Assembly (NCBI GenBank): GCA_964624235.1
Contig: CAZUXY010000026.1
Span: 1 to 61,380 of the forward strand
Direction: 5' to 3'
Length of the DNA stretch: 61,380 bases
Source: CAZUXY01 sp964624235
GTDB taxonomy: Bacteria; Spirochaetota; UBA4802; UBA5368
Below the pieces are notes generated by a model, which was given only the letters and a program-made list of their open reading frames with translations, was not told where the DNA came from and made no database searches. Both the position numbers and the translations under genes were made by a program. Below are positions 44,957-55,000 of this stretch, one piece after another. Positions within the stretch are counted from its first letter, which is position 1, and each line of letters begins with the position of its first letter.

Positions 44957-45009
44957 CATTACCCCCGGTATACGTGCCCGTTGTGCCAGCGCAGAAAGCC
45001 GGGGCCTGG
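44957..45009. repeat. Long intergenic repeat, fragment E, used as gene 3' end
   Basis: TACCCCCGGTATACGTGCCC and TTGTGCCAGCGCAGAAAGCC match the right end of copies B-D. The fragment covers the last 16 or 17 codons and the stop of the HNH endonuclease gene. Confidence 0.7.
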
Positions 45010-45906
45010 CCGTTCGTGCTCGTTGGTCGGCAGTACAACGAGTTTACTGCCATGGTAGCGGTAATAGTCGCGGCCGTTCTCGAATTCCTCCCGTATTCTG
45101 CCACTGACCTCAACTGAATAATCTTCGGTGACGGTCACATAGCCGGCGTCGAAGAGCTTATGCAGGTCGGAACGCAAGAGCAGGCCGTTGGGAAGCGCAT
45201 GAGGCCCTGACTCTGCATAGGGCTTTATGTGGGCCGCCTCGAGCGCCGGGAAGGTACGCTCGCCGCTGACGGCACATCTCCTGTTATAGATATCGCTTAC
45301 CAGCATGCGGAAGGTGCCCTGCCCCATGCGGACTTTTTGCAGATATGTGCCGTACCGGTGGACCATGGACGGGTCGGCGATAAGGGCCTCGCCTTCCTTT
45401 ACCGGCTGATCGTAAAAGCCGTAACGAACAAGCCGTTCTTCAACCTGGTCCCAAATATGCCTGCCGATCGGCTCTTCCGTTGTATAGGACTTGCCGCTGA
45501 CTATATTCTTCTTCCAATCGGGAGGCTCGGGAATCCAGTCTTCTTTCTTGAAGAACACCGGGCTGGTGAGGACTATGCACCCGACGACCGGATCAGGTGA
45601 ACCGGCACCCCTGTCTGCCCGGTAACCGGCTATTGAATTTTTAAATTCCATAAAGGAACCGTACCCGTTGCCGGTCTCAAATGTATTCCACGCCAGGGAC
45701 AGGGGCATTTTCGTATGGCTCACAAAGAAGCCCACGCCGCCTATTGCGTAATAGGGTGACTTAAGTTTAAAGAGGAAAGGAGCGCCGCGTTCAAGTATTT
45801 TAAATGAAGCGTGACCGCCCGGCTGCCAGAAGTTGATATCCTCAGGGCCAGTCTTCGAGAGGTAGTTGAACCAGTTGGTGTCGGTCAGGCCGAGGTAGAG
45901 GTTCAT
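44959..45906 (-). CDS. HNH endonuclease with N-terminal reader-like domain
   Basis: 315 residues. The C-terminal HNH core (about 212-265) includes NRRCAVSGERTFPALEAAHI and LPNGLLLRSDLHKLFDAG; the His, Asn and His ligands are present. The N-terminal half has FWQPGGHASFKILERGAPFL and YAIGGVGFFVSH, resembling PUA/EVE-like modified-base readers in McrA-type restriction enzymes (fold inferred). Type IV-like restriction of modified DNA is therefore possible. No ribosome site precedes ATG 45906. The last codons derive from repeat E. Confidence 0.8.
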   Translation of the reverse strand: MNLYLGLTDTNWFNYLSKTGPEDINFWQPGGHASFKILERGAPFLFKLKSPYYAIGGVGFFVSHTKMPLSLAWNTFETGNGYGSFMEFKNSIAGYRADRGAGSPDPVVGCIVLTSPVFFKKEDWIPEPPDWKKNIVSGKSYTTEEPIGRHIWDQVEERLVRYGFYDQPVKEGEALIADPSMVHRYGTYLQKVRMGQGTFRMLVSDIYNRRCAVSGERTFPALEAAHIKPYAESGPHALPNGLLLRSDLHKLFDAGYVTVTEDYSVEVSGRIREEFENGRDYYRYHGSKLVVLPTNEHERPGPGFLRWHNGHVYRG

Positions 45907-46022
45907 AGTTAAAAAACATTATCACAGAAAAGTTATTACAATGTTCCCTGTTTATTAGTTGCCGTTTAAATTATGAAAATTTTCCCATGTCGTCTCACAA
46001 ATTTTCAATATTAAGCAAAAAC

Positions 46023-47858
46023 CTATGACACCAATTCTTCCTCAAATTCTTCTTCGATAAAATCCCCTTCCTCAACCTGTGTGCTTTCTCTATGTATAGT
46101 TTTCCCCATAGCTTTTTCTATCCTTTTCAAAATATTCTCTTTCCGATCGGCAAAAAAGCCATAAAAATTATCTGTAGAGAGATACTCGGGACTAAGGACA
46201 TGGGACTCTAATATTTTATTGAATTCCTCTTCTTTTACACCAGCATGCTTTTTAAGGCGACCCAGATACTTGCTCGGTGCATCGCCGCTCACGATTCTGT
46301 TGGTTCTCCCAGAAAGAGGCGTCTTATTGATAATGCAATCATAGTCTTTTCGAGGGATGTTGTTTTTCTTGTTCTCACACCATTTTACCGGAAAAATGTG
46401 ATGTATATCGATGGACTCGGTAAAATAGGTACTGAAATCTATCTTGGTTGCAGAAAGCCAGTCCCTGGTAGCATCATCCATGAGAAGAGCATAGATACCT
46501 TTGTATGCCGCGCTGTTCCTTGTTCTAAGAGTGTGCAGTCTTGAAGGGGAGAAGTTTGCATCATAGATTGTTTTTGGTTCATCAGCATTATTTTCGATCC
46601 ATTCTACGACCTGCGGGAGATCAAGCGCATACCTGGTTTCATTCGCTGAACCGTACAGTTCACCCAGAACACCGCACCAAAACCATCGCATAAGCTTGTT
46701 TTTATTACCGATGTTCTCAATCTTGTCACCCAAGACTGCAAGAATACATGATAAAGGAATCAGCTGGGTGTTATACGGTAAATCCCTGGCGTTATAGATA
46801 TGGTTTTCAACGATAAGTTTTGCTGCTTTAATAAACCCGTTTACGATAAGGTCTCTGTGACGCCTATATTCTTCCAGGTTGAGCATAAGCATATCCTTCC
46901 TTTTGCAACTCACGGCTGGAAGTTCATCCTTTGAGACCCCTGTTTTAATTTTTGATTTTCGACTGTTATACGTCGTAAGAAGCGTGATCGCCTGAATAAC
47001 ATCGGTATTATTGACATTGGAAAGAACCCTGTAATCCTTGAAGACATTCTTAATATTCAACCAGTCTTCCTTCAAATCGAATTCGTCTGATGCAAAGGTT
47101 GCCGTCAGCAACTCAAAAACGGTCAGGGACACCCCGCCGGTATTGACTTTCTCAAAAACCTGGCAAACTGCTTCCTTGGGATTTTCTTTTTTCAACACAA
47201 TTACAGGGAGCATGTATTTAGTGAAGTTGCTGATTATTTTCTCTTCGAACCTGTCCCATAATTCGGATTTTTCGCTGTCATAATTCCAATACTTGTTAAA
47301 ACCCTTGCGCCAGATACTGTACTCGTCAACCATACAAACCGGGTACATAAAGTTTTGATATTCATATTCCTCTTTTGATAGATCAATTACAACATCCCGA
47401 CCAATATTAGCAGTAATCTTCTTGTTTTCATTAATCGAAAAAACTGCCTCTTCAAGGTCGTAATTTTCGTCCATGGATTTCAACATATCGATATAATACC
47501 AACGCTTAATTTCATAATTTTTTTCGTTTCGGGTAGTGACTATTTGATTTGAAATTATTGCCTGATATAGAGAGGTTATTCGCTGCTGCCCGTCGAGAAT
47601 CAACAATTCTGGTTTTTGATTATTGGCAAGGTTAACACCTTCAATCGGTTTTATTTTGAATTTTACACCTTCATTGCCGGTTTCAAGGAGCATTATTGCA
47701 CCTATAGGAAAGGATTTTGCAATACTGGCGATTAATCCTTTAATGCGGTTATCATCCCATACCCAGCCCCGTTGAAAATCCGGCAACTGTATCTTACCGT
47801 TTCCAACATCTTTCAGAATATCATACAAATTACTTTTTGTTGAATCAAAGGATTCCAT
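46023..47858 (-). CDS. DUF262 (GmrS-like) protein with C-terminal HNH domain
   Basis: 611 residues, start after GGAGGAAATC. The N-terminal ParB/Srx-like DUF262 block has PDFQRGWVWDDNRIKGLI (about 25-42) and LILDGQQRITSLYQA (about 85-99), the nucleotide-binding DGQQR signature. The C-terminal half ends in a DUF1524-like HNH region: DIHHIFPVKWCE (about 483) and TPLSGRTNRIVSG. This GmrSD-like layout is linked to type IV restriction of glucosylated or otherwise modified phage DNA. It lies 70 bp after hsdR on the same strand and may belong to the same operon. AT-rich relative to the backbone. Confidence 0.9.
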   Translation of the reverse strand: MESFDSTKSNLYDILKDVGNGKIQLPDFQRGWVWDDNRIKGLIASIAKSFPIGAIMLLETGNEGVKFKIKPIEGVNLANNQKPELLILDGQQRITSLYQAIISNQIVTTRNEKNYEIKRWYYIDMLKSMDENYDLEEAVFSINENKKITANIGRDVVIDLSKEEYEYQNFMYPVCMVDEYSIWRKGFNKYWNYDSEKSELWDRFEEKIISNFTKYMLPVIVLKKENPKEAVCQVFEKVNTGGVSLTVFELLTATFASDEFDLKEDWLNIKNVFKDYRVLSNVNNTDVIQAITLLTTYNSRKSKIKTGVSKDELPAVSCKRKDMLMLNLEEYRRHRDLIVNGFIKAAKLIVENHIYNARDLPYNTQLIPLSCILAVLGDKIENIGNKNKLMRWFWCGVLGELYGSANETRYALDLPQVVEWIENNADEPKTIYDANFSPSRLHTLRTRNSAAYKGIYALLMDDATRDWLSATKIDFSTYFTESIDIHHIFPVKWCENKKNNIPRKDYDCIINKTPLSGRTNRIVSGDAPSKYLGRLKKHAGVKEEEFNKILESHVLSPEYLSTDNFYGFFADRKENILKRIEKAMGKTIHRESTQVEEGDFIEEEFEEELVS

Positions 47859-47928
47859 GATTTCCTCCGTAATATAAAAATCATATTACACTATTCATTG
47901 TGGGTTATCCAAATCCCAATTAATTCCC

Positions 47929-50900
47929 TCACGCCACCAGCTCCTCCGCGATCAACTCCGCCTGCTTCAATACCGTCTCGGTCGCCAGGGTCTGCATGTC
48001 GGGAGGGTAGCCGTACTGACGCAACACACGTTTCACGATCACCTTGAGCTTCGCCTTCACGCTTTCCTTGATGGTCCAGTCGATGGACGCGTTCTCTTTC
48101 ACCTTTTCATAAAGCACCACCGCCAGTTCACGCAGCTTGTCCTTTCCCATCACTTCGCGGGCGCTCTCGTTATTGGCGATGGCGGTATAGAAGGCGTATT
48201 CGAAATCCGAGAGGCCCATCGCTTCGGGTTCCTTGTCCATCTGCTGAATTTCCCTGCCCAGATTGATCAGCTCCTCGATCACTTCGGCCGCGGTCAGTAT
48301 CTTGTTGTGGTATTTCTGGATCGCTTTCTCGAGCATTTCCATGAGGGACCTGCTCTGGACCAGGTTCTTTTTCAGGCGGGACTTTATCTCGTCGTTGAGA
48401 AGCTTACGCAACACCTCAAGGGCCAGGTTTTTATGCTCCATGTCCCTTACTTCCAGCAGAAAGTCCTCTGAGAGGATTGAGATATCGGGTTTCTTTATAC
48501 CCGCCGCATCGAATACATCGATCACCTGTTCGGACACCAGGGCTTTGTCGATCACCTGGCGAATGGATGTTTCTATTTCCTCGTTTGTTCTTCCGGGACC
48601 GCCGCTGTCGAACTTGACCAGCCGTGACCTCACCGCCTGGAAGAAGGACACCTCATCTTTCACGTCCATGGCCTGTTCGTGGGGGAGCGCGATGGAGAAT
48701 GCCTTCGAGAGTGACATCACCTCGTCGATAAACCGTTTTTTGCCGTTCTCGAGTCCCAGGATGTGCTCTTCGGCGGCAAGTATGATGGATAGCTTCTTCC
48801 CTGTGTCGGCCGCGAAATATTCCTCATAGGCGAAGCCGAAGAACATCTGGGAAACCACCTCCAGCTTTTCAAGCATTAGATGGACCGCCTGTTCCTGCAG
48901 CACCGCCGGGTCGCCCTTACCGCCCGAGTCGGAATAGAACGACAACGCCTTTTTCAGATCGGAGGCGATACCCAGGTAATCGACGATGAGCCCCCCTTCC
49001 TTTTCCTTGTATACCCGGTTGACCCGCGCGATGGCCTGCATCAGGTTGTGTCCCCGCATGGGTTTATCGATGTAGAGGGTATCCAGGCAGGGTACATCGA
49101 AACCGGTCAGCCACATGTCCCGCACGATTACCAGCTTCATTTCGTCATCGGGGTCCTTCATGCGGTCCGCGAGGACCCGGCGCTCGTCCTTGGTGGTGTG
49201 GTGCTTTGCGATCGCCGGGCCGTCCGAAGAATCCGAAGTCATAACGACCTTGATAACGCCTTTCCTGAGGTCGTCGCTGTGCCACTGCGGCCTTTGTGTA
49301 ATAATCGCGGCGTACAGTTCGGCGGCGATGCGGCGGGACATGGCAACGATCATGCCCTTGCCGTCTGACGCGATGCGGCGTGTCTCAAAATGGGTGATGA
49401 TATCCTGGGCGATCTGTCGTATCCGGTCGGCGCTGCCCACCAGGGCCTCGAGCTGTGTCCACCTGGTCTTGGCTTTCTGGGTCTCGGTCAGTTCGTCCTG
49501 TTCCAGTTCGTCGTCGAACTCCTTCACCAGTTTTTTCCCTTCTTCGCTCAGGGCGATACGGGCAAGGCGGCTTTCGTAGAAGATACGCACCGTGGCGCCG
49601 TCGGTGACCGCCTGGGCGATGTCGTAGACGTCCACGTAGTTGCCGAACACCGCCGGGGTGTTGATGTCGGTGCTCTCGATGGGGGTACCGGTAAAACCCA
49701 GGTAGGTGGCGTTGGGAAGGGCGTCGCGCAGATACTTGGCGAAGCCGTAGACTGTTTTCTTGCCCACCACCGCGCCGTTTTCGTCCTTCGCGTCGATGAT
49801 CTTCGCCCTGAAGCCGTACTGGGTGCGGTGGGCCTCGTCGGCGATGACCACAATGTTCTTTCGGTCGGAGAGCGTTTCGTAGACGTTGCCCTCGTCGGGC
49901 TGGAATTTCTGGATGGTGGTGAACACGATGCCGCCGGAGGCGACTTTCAAGAGGCTTTTCAACTGCTCACGGCTTTCGGCCTGCACCGGCCCCTGCCGCA
50001 ACAGCTGCCTGGAGGCGGTGAAGGTGTCGAAGAGCTGGTCGTCCAGGTCGTTGCGGTCGGTGATAACCACCACCGTGGGATTGTCCATGGCAAGTACGAT
50101 CTTCCCGGTATAGAACACCATGGAGAGGGACTTGCCGCTTCCCTGGGTATGCCACACCACGCCGCCCTTGCGGTCGCCGGCGGGTTGAGAGGAGACGCCG
50201 GGCACTCCATAGCTTTCGGGCGACTCCTCCACCCTCATTTTCGGCGATTTTTTATGTTTCTTCGCGTATCCCGCCGCCCGCAGGGTCGATTCCACCGCCC
50301 GGTTGACGGCGTAGTACTGATGATAGGCCGCGATCTTCTTTTCGGTCTGGATGGTGATGACCCCGGTGTTTCTGTCCTCTTTCTTCGTCTCCTCGAAGGT
50401 GATGAAATGGCGAACCAGGTCCAGGAGTGTCTTTTTGTCGAGCATCCCCTTGATAAGGGTTTCCAGCTGACCGATGAGGGGCGATGCCTCCACCTTCCCG
50501 TCGGCGGTCTTCCACGCCATGAAACGGCTGAACCCCGACGACAGGGTTCCCGCCCGGGCCTCCAGACCGTCGGAGATCACCAGAAAACCATTGTAGGTAA
50601 ACAGCGACGGAATGGTTTCCTTGTAGGTCTGGAACTGTTTGAAGGCTGCATTGAGAGTGGCGTTCTCATCCGCGGGGTTTTTAAGTTCAATCACCACCAG
50701 GGGCACACCGTTTACGAAGAGGACCACATCGGGACGCTTGTTGGCCCCCCGGTCCCCTGAAGGGGAAGGGTTTATTACCGTGTACTGATTCACGACCAGG
50801 AAATCATTGTTTTCCGGTTCATTGAAGTCAATCAACCAGACCAGATCACCCCGGCTTTTTCCATCTTTTTGATAGGTTACATTGACGCCCTCGGTGAGCA

Positions 50901-51201
50901 TGCGGTGAAATGTCTCGTTGTTGGCGATCAGGTCGGGGGAGTTGAGGCGCAACAATTGTTTTATTGCGTCTTCCCGATCGTCGGGGGGGATGCGCGGGTT
51001 AATTTTTGCAACGGCATCCCTCACTTTATTGAGTAGAAGTACATCCTCGTATGAGGTTCGCCTCTCCCCCGCCTCTCCTGAAGGAGAGGGGCTCTCTGAA
51101 TCCGGGGCGATGTCGGGTCCGTGGATGTACTGGTAACCGTGCTTTTCAAGGAGATCTATGGCATATTCTTCAATGGAGGATTCTGTTATCCTAAGGGCCA
51201 T
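47929..51201 (-). CDS. hsdR: Type I restriction endonuclease subunit R
   Basis: 1090 residues from the ATG at 51201 (GGAGGGAGGACG upstream). The N-terminal nuclease has RPDVVLFVNGVPLVVIELKN (PD-(D/E)XK with Glu-Leu-Lys). The translocase has VWHTQGSGKSLSM (motif I) and VIADEAHRTQYG (motif II). With hsdM and hsdS it forms the ATP-dependent complex that cuts far from unmethylated sites. Two short palindromes are inserted in frame (about residues 36-48, and just before RPDVVLF). Its start overlaps the RAYT gene by 11 bp. In contrast to typical operons, three genes separate it from hsdS. Confidence 0.95.
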   Translation of the reverse strand: MALRITESSIEEYAIDLLEKHGYQYIHGPDIAPDSESPSPSGEAGERRTSYEDVLLLNKVRDAVAKINPRIPPDDREDAIKQLLRLNSPDLIANNETFHRMLTEGVNVTYQKDGKSRGDLVWLIDFNEPENNDFLVVNQYTVINPSPSGDRGANKRPDVVLFVNGVPLVVIELKNPADENATLNAAFKQFQTYKETIPSLFTYNGFLVISDGLEARAGTLSSGFSRFMAWKTADGKVEASPLIGQLETLIKGMLDKKTLLDLVRHFITFEETKKEDRNTGVITIQTEKKIAAYHQYYAVNRAVESTLRAAGYAKKHKKSPKMRVEESPESYGVPGVSSQPAGDRKGGVVWHTQGSGKSLSMVFYTGKIVLAMDNPTVVVITDRNDLDDQLFDTFTASRQLLRQGPVQAESREQLKSLLKVASGGIVFTTIQKFQPDEGNVYETLSDRKNIVVIADEAHRTQYGFRAKIIDAKDENGAVVGKKTVYGFAKYLRDALPNATYLGFTGTPIESTDINTPAVFGNYVDVYDIAQAVTDGATVRIFYESRLARIALSEEGKKLVKEFDDELEQDELTETQKAKTRWTQLEALVGSADRIRQIAQDIITHFETRRIASDGKGMIVAMSRRIAAELYAAIITQRPQWHSDDLRKGVIKVVMTSDSSDGPAIAKHHTTKDERRVLADRMKDPDDEMKLVIVRDMWLTGFDVPCLDTLYIDKPMRGHNLMQAIARVNRVYKEKEGGLIVDYLGIASDLKKALSFYSDSGGKGDPAVLQEQAVHLMLEKLEVVSQMFFGFAYEEYFAADTGKKLSIILAAEEHILGLENGKKRFIDEVMSLSKAFSIALPHEQAMDVKDEVSFFQAVRSRLVKFDSGGPGRTNEEIETSIRQVIDKALVSEQVIDVFDAAGIKKPDISILSEDFLLEVRDMEHKNLALEVLRKLLNDEIKSRLKKNLVQSRSLMEMLEKAIQKYHNKILTAAEVIEELINLGREIQQMDKEPEAMGLSDFEYAFYTAIANNESAREVMGKDKLRELAVVLYEKVKENASIDWTIKESVKAKLKVIVKRVLRQYGYPPDMQTLATETVLKQAELIAEELVA
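50753..50766. repeat. In-frame palindrome in hsdR, copy 2
   Basis: TCCCCT-GA-AGGGGA, a perfect 6-bp-arm palindrome. It encodes part of PSPSGDRGA, an insertion between VVNQYTVIN and NKRPDVVL where related HsdR proteins are shorter. Confidence 0.65.
51072..51089. repeat. In-frame palindrome in hsdR, copy 1
   Basis: CCTCTCCT-GA-AGGAGAGG, 8-bp arms with a GA centre as in the copies at 50753 and 58006. It encodes the SPSPSGEAGERR stretch near residues 36-48, in a surface loop of the nuclease region before YEDVLLLNKV. Confidence 0.65.
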
Positions 51202-51964
51202 AATAATCGTCCTCCCTCCAGTTGGCCGGATTGTTGTGTATGTATTCCGCAATACGCCGGTACGATTCTTCGTCGCGGATGATGTGTTCGTAATAATTGC
51301 GCTGCCATACCGACGCGCCGGGGGTGTTGCGCAGGGTATTGATCCGGGCGGTTACCGCCGATTTGTACCCGCGGATGATGGTGGGGATGGTGTTGGATGT
51401 TGGTTTGCCGAATTGTTCTATTTGCGGGGCACGGGGCACCGTGCCCGTACGGGATATTGTGGGGGAAAATTCGTTGTTCGCATGGTCATTGTCGTATGTC
51501 GGGGCGTTGTTGCACGTCGGGGCACGGGGCACCGTGCCCGTACGGGGTATTGTGGGGGGAAATTCGTTGTTCGCATAATCATTGTTGTCCGTTGGGGCAT
51601 TGTTGTACGTAGGGGCACGATGCATCGTGCCCCTACGGATTTCATAATCGATACCAATATCATTAATCACAATAATCCCGTGCACATGGTTAGGCATCAC
51701 CACGAACGCGTCGATTTCAATGTTGGGCCGCATGACGGCGGTTTTCACCCATTCATCGCGGGCGATCATTCCCGCGTCGTTCAACGTCATGACGGGAAAA
51801 AATTTTTCATTGTCGGGGCAGACCCGTGTGTCTGCCCCAACGCCTATTTCCCCGAACAACGGCAACCGGTCTTTGGTGCAGATGGTGATAAAATATAACC
51901 CCGCCCGGGAATAGTCGTATCCCTTCAGGCGGATTGAACGGCGGTTGTGGGGGGAGGGGGTCAT
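51191..51964 (-). CDS. REP-associated (RAYT, Y1/HUH-type) transposase
   Basis: 257 residues from ATG 51964 (RRSIRLKGYDYSRAGLYFIT is the usual family start). A longer frame begins at 52048, overlapping the helicase stop (TAATG). The HUH motif is MPNHVHGIIVI (His93, His95) and the conserved C-terminus is QRNYYEHIIRDEESYRRIAE. Such single-strand transposases mobilise REP palindromes. Between these blocks lie two tandem 31-residue units (117-178), each containing a REP-like palindrome at DNA level, so the gene has been invaded by its likely substrate. A 24-bp palindrome also lies in the segment for GADTRVCPDN. Confidence 0.88.
   Translation of the reverse strand: MTPSPHNRRSIRLKGYDYSRAGLYFITICTKDRLPLFGEIGVGADTRVCPDNEKFFPVMTLNDAGMIARDEWVKTAVMRPNIEIDAFVVMPNHVHGIIVINDIGIDYEIRRGTMHRAPTYNNAPTDNNDYANNEFPPTIPRTGTVPRAPTCNNAPTYDNDHANNEFSPTISRTGTVPRAPQIEQFGKPTSNTIPTIIRGYKSAVTARINTLRNTPGASVWQRNYYEHIIRDEESYRRIAEYIHNNPANWREDDYYGP
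51426..51539. repeat. 93-bp tandem repeat with two REP-like palindromes
   Basis: GGGCACG-GGGCAC-CGTGCCC stems occur at 51426-51446 and 51519-51539, exactly 93 bp apart, within the RAYT gene. The repeat length is a multiple of three, which keeps the frame open. Confidence 0.8.
51609..51636. repeat. Perfect 28-bp REP-like palindrome in the RAYT gene
   Basis: GTAGGGGCACGATG pairs with CATCGTGCCCCTAC without a mismatch. Related, less perfect copies lie at 56395-56414 and 56508-56533, in front of the nuclease/helicase pair. Confidence 0.85.
51815..51838. repeat. Palindrome of a further REP-like family in the RAYT gene
   Basis: GGGGCAGAC (51815-51823) and GTCTGCCCC (51830-51838) form a perfect 9-bp stem with a CCGTGT loop. 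It encodes part of GADTRVCPDN, an insertion compared with the usual short loop of this family. Confidence 0.75.
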
Positions 51965-52047
51965 TGGATTATCTTTATGAATAAAAAACGAAAAATAAAA
52001 TATATTACCAAAAAGGCAGTAATAATAGTATTTGTACGAATATTTCA

Positions 52048-55000
52048 TTAATGCAATCCTTCAATCACTTTCCATATCTTCTGGTATACTATGCCTGCAT
52101 CTCCTAAAGCTTTTTTCCATTCATTCGAATTAAGTTTATATAATCGACTCCTAAGTTTTGGTAATGGATCCTCAATTCCTGAGCCAAGATGTTTAGCTAA
52201 CGGCAATGCTGCAGTACGTGGTATTCCTAAAAGGCGTAAACTAATAGCTGCATCATTATTTACCCCATAAAAAACCCAAGAAGGAAGGTTGCTTAATTTT
52301 TTATAATTCTCTTCTGATAAACCCGATGCAGTAATTGAAAGAAGTGCACCTAAACCCCAAGAAGCAGTTTGTGTTAATTTCCCAAAAAGATTTTGTCCGC
52401 ACTTAGTTAGTGCTGTTATCTGATCGTCATTCTCACCTCGGAAATGTTTTTCAGAAATATTGAGGACAGTTTCACCATTTACCCAATCTTTAATAATTAA
52501 TGATAATTTATCACCGTCTGGGATATTTCCTCCTGTTACTGCCTTAAGATTTTCTCTTAATTCAGGTACTTTTAATAGTACACCCATCATCTCTCGAAGT
52601 GTTTTATTTTGATCTTTAAATAAAGTATTCGCGTCCCATGAATATTCATTTAATGATCCCTTGTTTGATAGTACGGTTTTAACACTTTGAAGTGAAAAAC
52701 CTGTGCTATCTACTAGCTTCAATGGTTGGTTAGGCTCTTGAAGATACATTGTATATGCTTCTATACCAGCTAGTAAGCGTCGAGCAATAGCACTATTATA
52801 TGAACGCAGTTTCTCAAATCCAAATGTCCCGCGTAAAACCTGTTCGATTTCTTCAAAAAAAGTTTCTGGTTCACCCATTTGGCGGTATGTATGAGCTAAA
52901 TACTGAAGAAAACTCGACCATTCAGGGTTATTATATACAATTTGTCCAAGATCACTAATTTCATCACTTGCCCTTATTGCCAACTCAACCAATGCAGAGT
53001 TCAAATCTCGTACTTGATTACTAATAAAATTACGTAGTAATTGTGCTTTCTCATCATTTTCTGCCGCTAGAGCGATAATACCAAGCTGACCATGACTTAC
53101 TCTACCTGCTCTTCCTGCAATATTCCAAAAATCCTCTGGTGGCATATCATCACCGTATGGATATTGATGCGAAGCCATTACAACACCACTAACAGGGAAA
53201 TTTACACCTTGCGCTATCGTTGTTGTAGCAACAAGAAACTTGAGTTTATCATTTTCAAAAAGCCATTCAATTAAACAACGAACATCATCAGGCAACCCAG
53301 CATGATGAACACCTATCCCATGATCTAATAAGCTAATCAGAGGAAATTCATTACCAAGTTCTAACCGTAGATAATCTTTAACTAACTGAACTTCGCTGCT
53401 TATTTGAGATATTTTATTAACTTCAACCTTAAGTTTTTCTGCAAGACCCCAAACCCAATCTGGCCTTGAATGCATTAAAATTACAGGGCCTCTTTTTTGT
53501 AGGTATTGTGCTGCAGCGGCTGCAATTGAACCTTGGTTATTAGCTTGTGAATAGGTTCCAACAATATCAGAAGACTTCGGGAATTTAATTGTTTCATCAA
53601 CAATAATTGTCTTGCGAGTAGTATGAATACTATCAAAACTCAAGGAATAATCAAAGCTACGTCGATTAATAGGATCACCTTTTACTGCTTGTATAATTCC
53701 AACAATACGATCATTTGGCTGCCAATCTACCGACAGGCTCACATCGTCTGAGTTTTGGCCACCCAACCAACGTGCAATCTCACGAGAATTTTTAATAAAT
53801 GGTGTAAGCAAAAGGAATTGGGCTTTTTCACATTCCTTATTTATAGTAGCTAATAAGAGTTCAAGCTTTAAGCCACGTTGAATACTTTGAATGTTATGTG
53901 CTTCATCTACAACAATAAGAGTAAGGGGTCTTCCGATCTTAGACTCCCAACCTTGCCGAATCATTAGATCAAGCTTTTCTGGTGTTGTAACTAAAATCCT
54001 AAACTTTTGCGACCTTTCCTTCTCTTGCAATATACGTAATTCTACATTATCTATCTCTAATGCAGGGCTTACTTGCTCTACAATAATATTTAATGGTATA
54101 AAATCATGTCTCAACTGACGAGTAACTTGATTAACTAAAGTTCTTGTTGGTGCTATATAAGCAACCCACCCTTCCTCCTCTTCAAATTGGTTAATAGCTT
54201 GAAGAATTCTAAATTGAGCAATAAGTGTTTTTCCACTCGATGTTGGAAGACTAACAACAACAGCACGACGGCTTGAACCTAATAAACCCTTCTCTGCTAA
54301 AGTACGTCTTTGTGGTGGTAATACATCAAATATCGCCTTATCACCACGACCACGATCAACTAGTGTACGAACAAATTGTGTAACTTTCGAGTTTACAGCC
54401 CTTGTTACTGTCCATATTGAGTTTTCAATCATTTGCGATGCTGCAGCTTCAAGCAATCTAGTAAGCGGCTCTAGTTCTATCATTCTCGCATAATTACAAA
54501 CTGAATATACACGATCAAAATGTGTTTCAAGTAGATGACGAATTTGATAATTACCTTCCACAACACCATCAGTAATAAAAAGAGCAAAAATTTCTGCAGC
54601 TTTTGCTAGATGATATAATCCAATCAGCTCTAATGCAGCAACTTTTGCTTGTTCCGGTTCTAGACCATCCAAGTAACTCTTTTCAAATTCCGCCTGTGAT
54701 TTCCTCAATTGTTCAATGCAGTTTAAGACAATATCACGATCATCCCAACCTTTTTTGCGTATAAGCCTAAGCCATACATCTAATATTGTAGCCCAGGTTC
54801 TTTCACCCCATATATTAGAATCGAGCGGTAATTTACCCCACCCACGTTGCCTTAGTAAGCGGGCAGCATCTGTTCCTCTATCACCAAGCACAGCTAATGC
54901 TGATATTCTTAAAAGCAAAATGGCATCTTCAATTGGATTTTCTGGTTTAGGTAACACACGTAAAAGCCGGAAAGCATCAGTTGCACATTCCCTCATCATT

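Noticed and set aside
39781..45009. CRISPR array
   Set aside because: The repeats are hundreds of bases long, irregularly spaced and without unique short spacers or cas genes.
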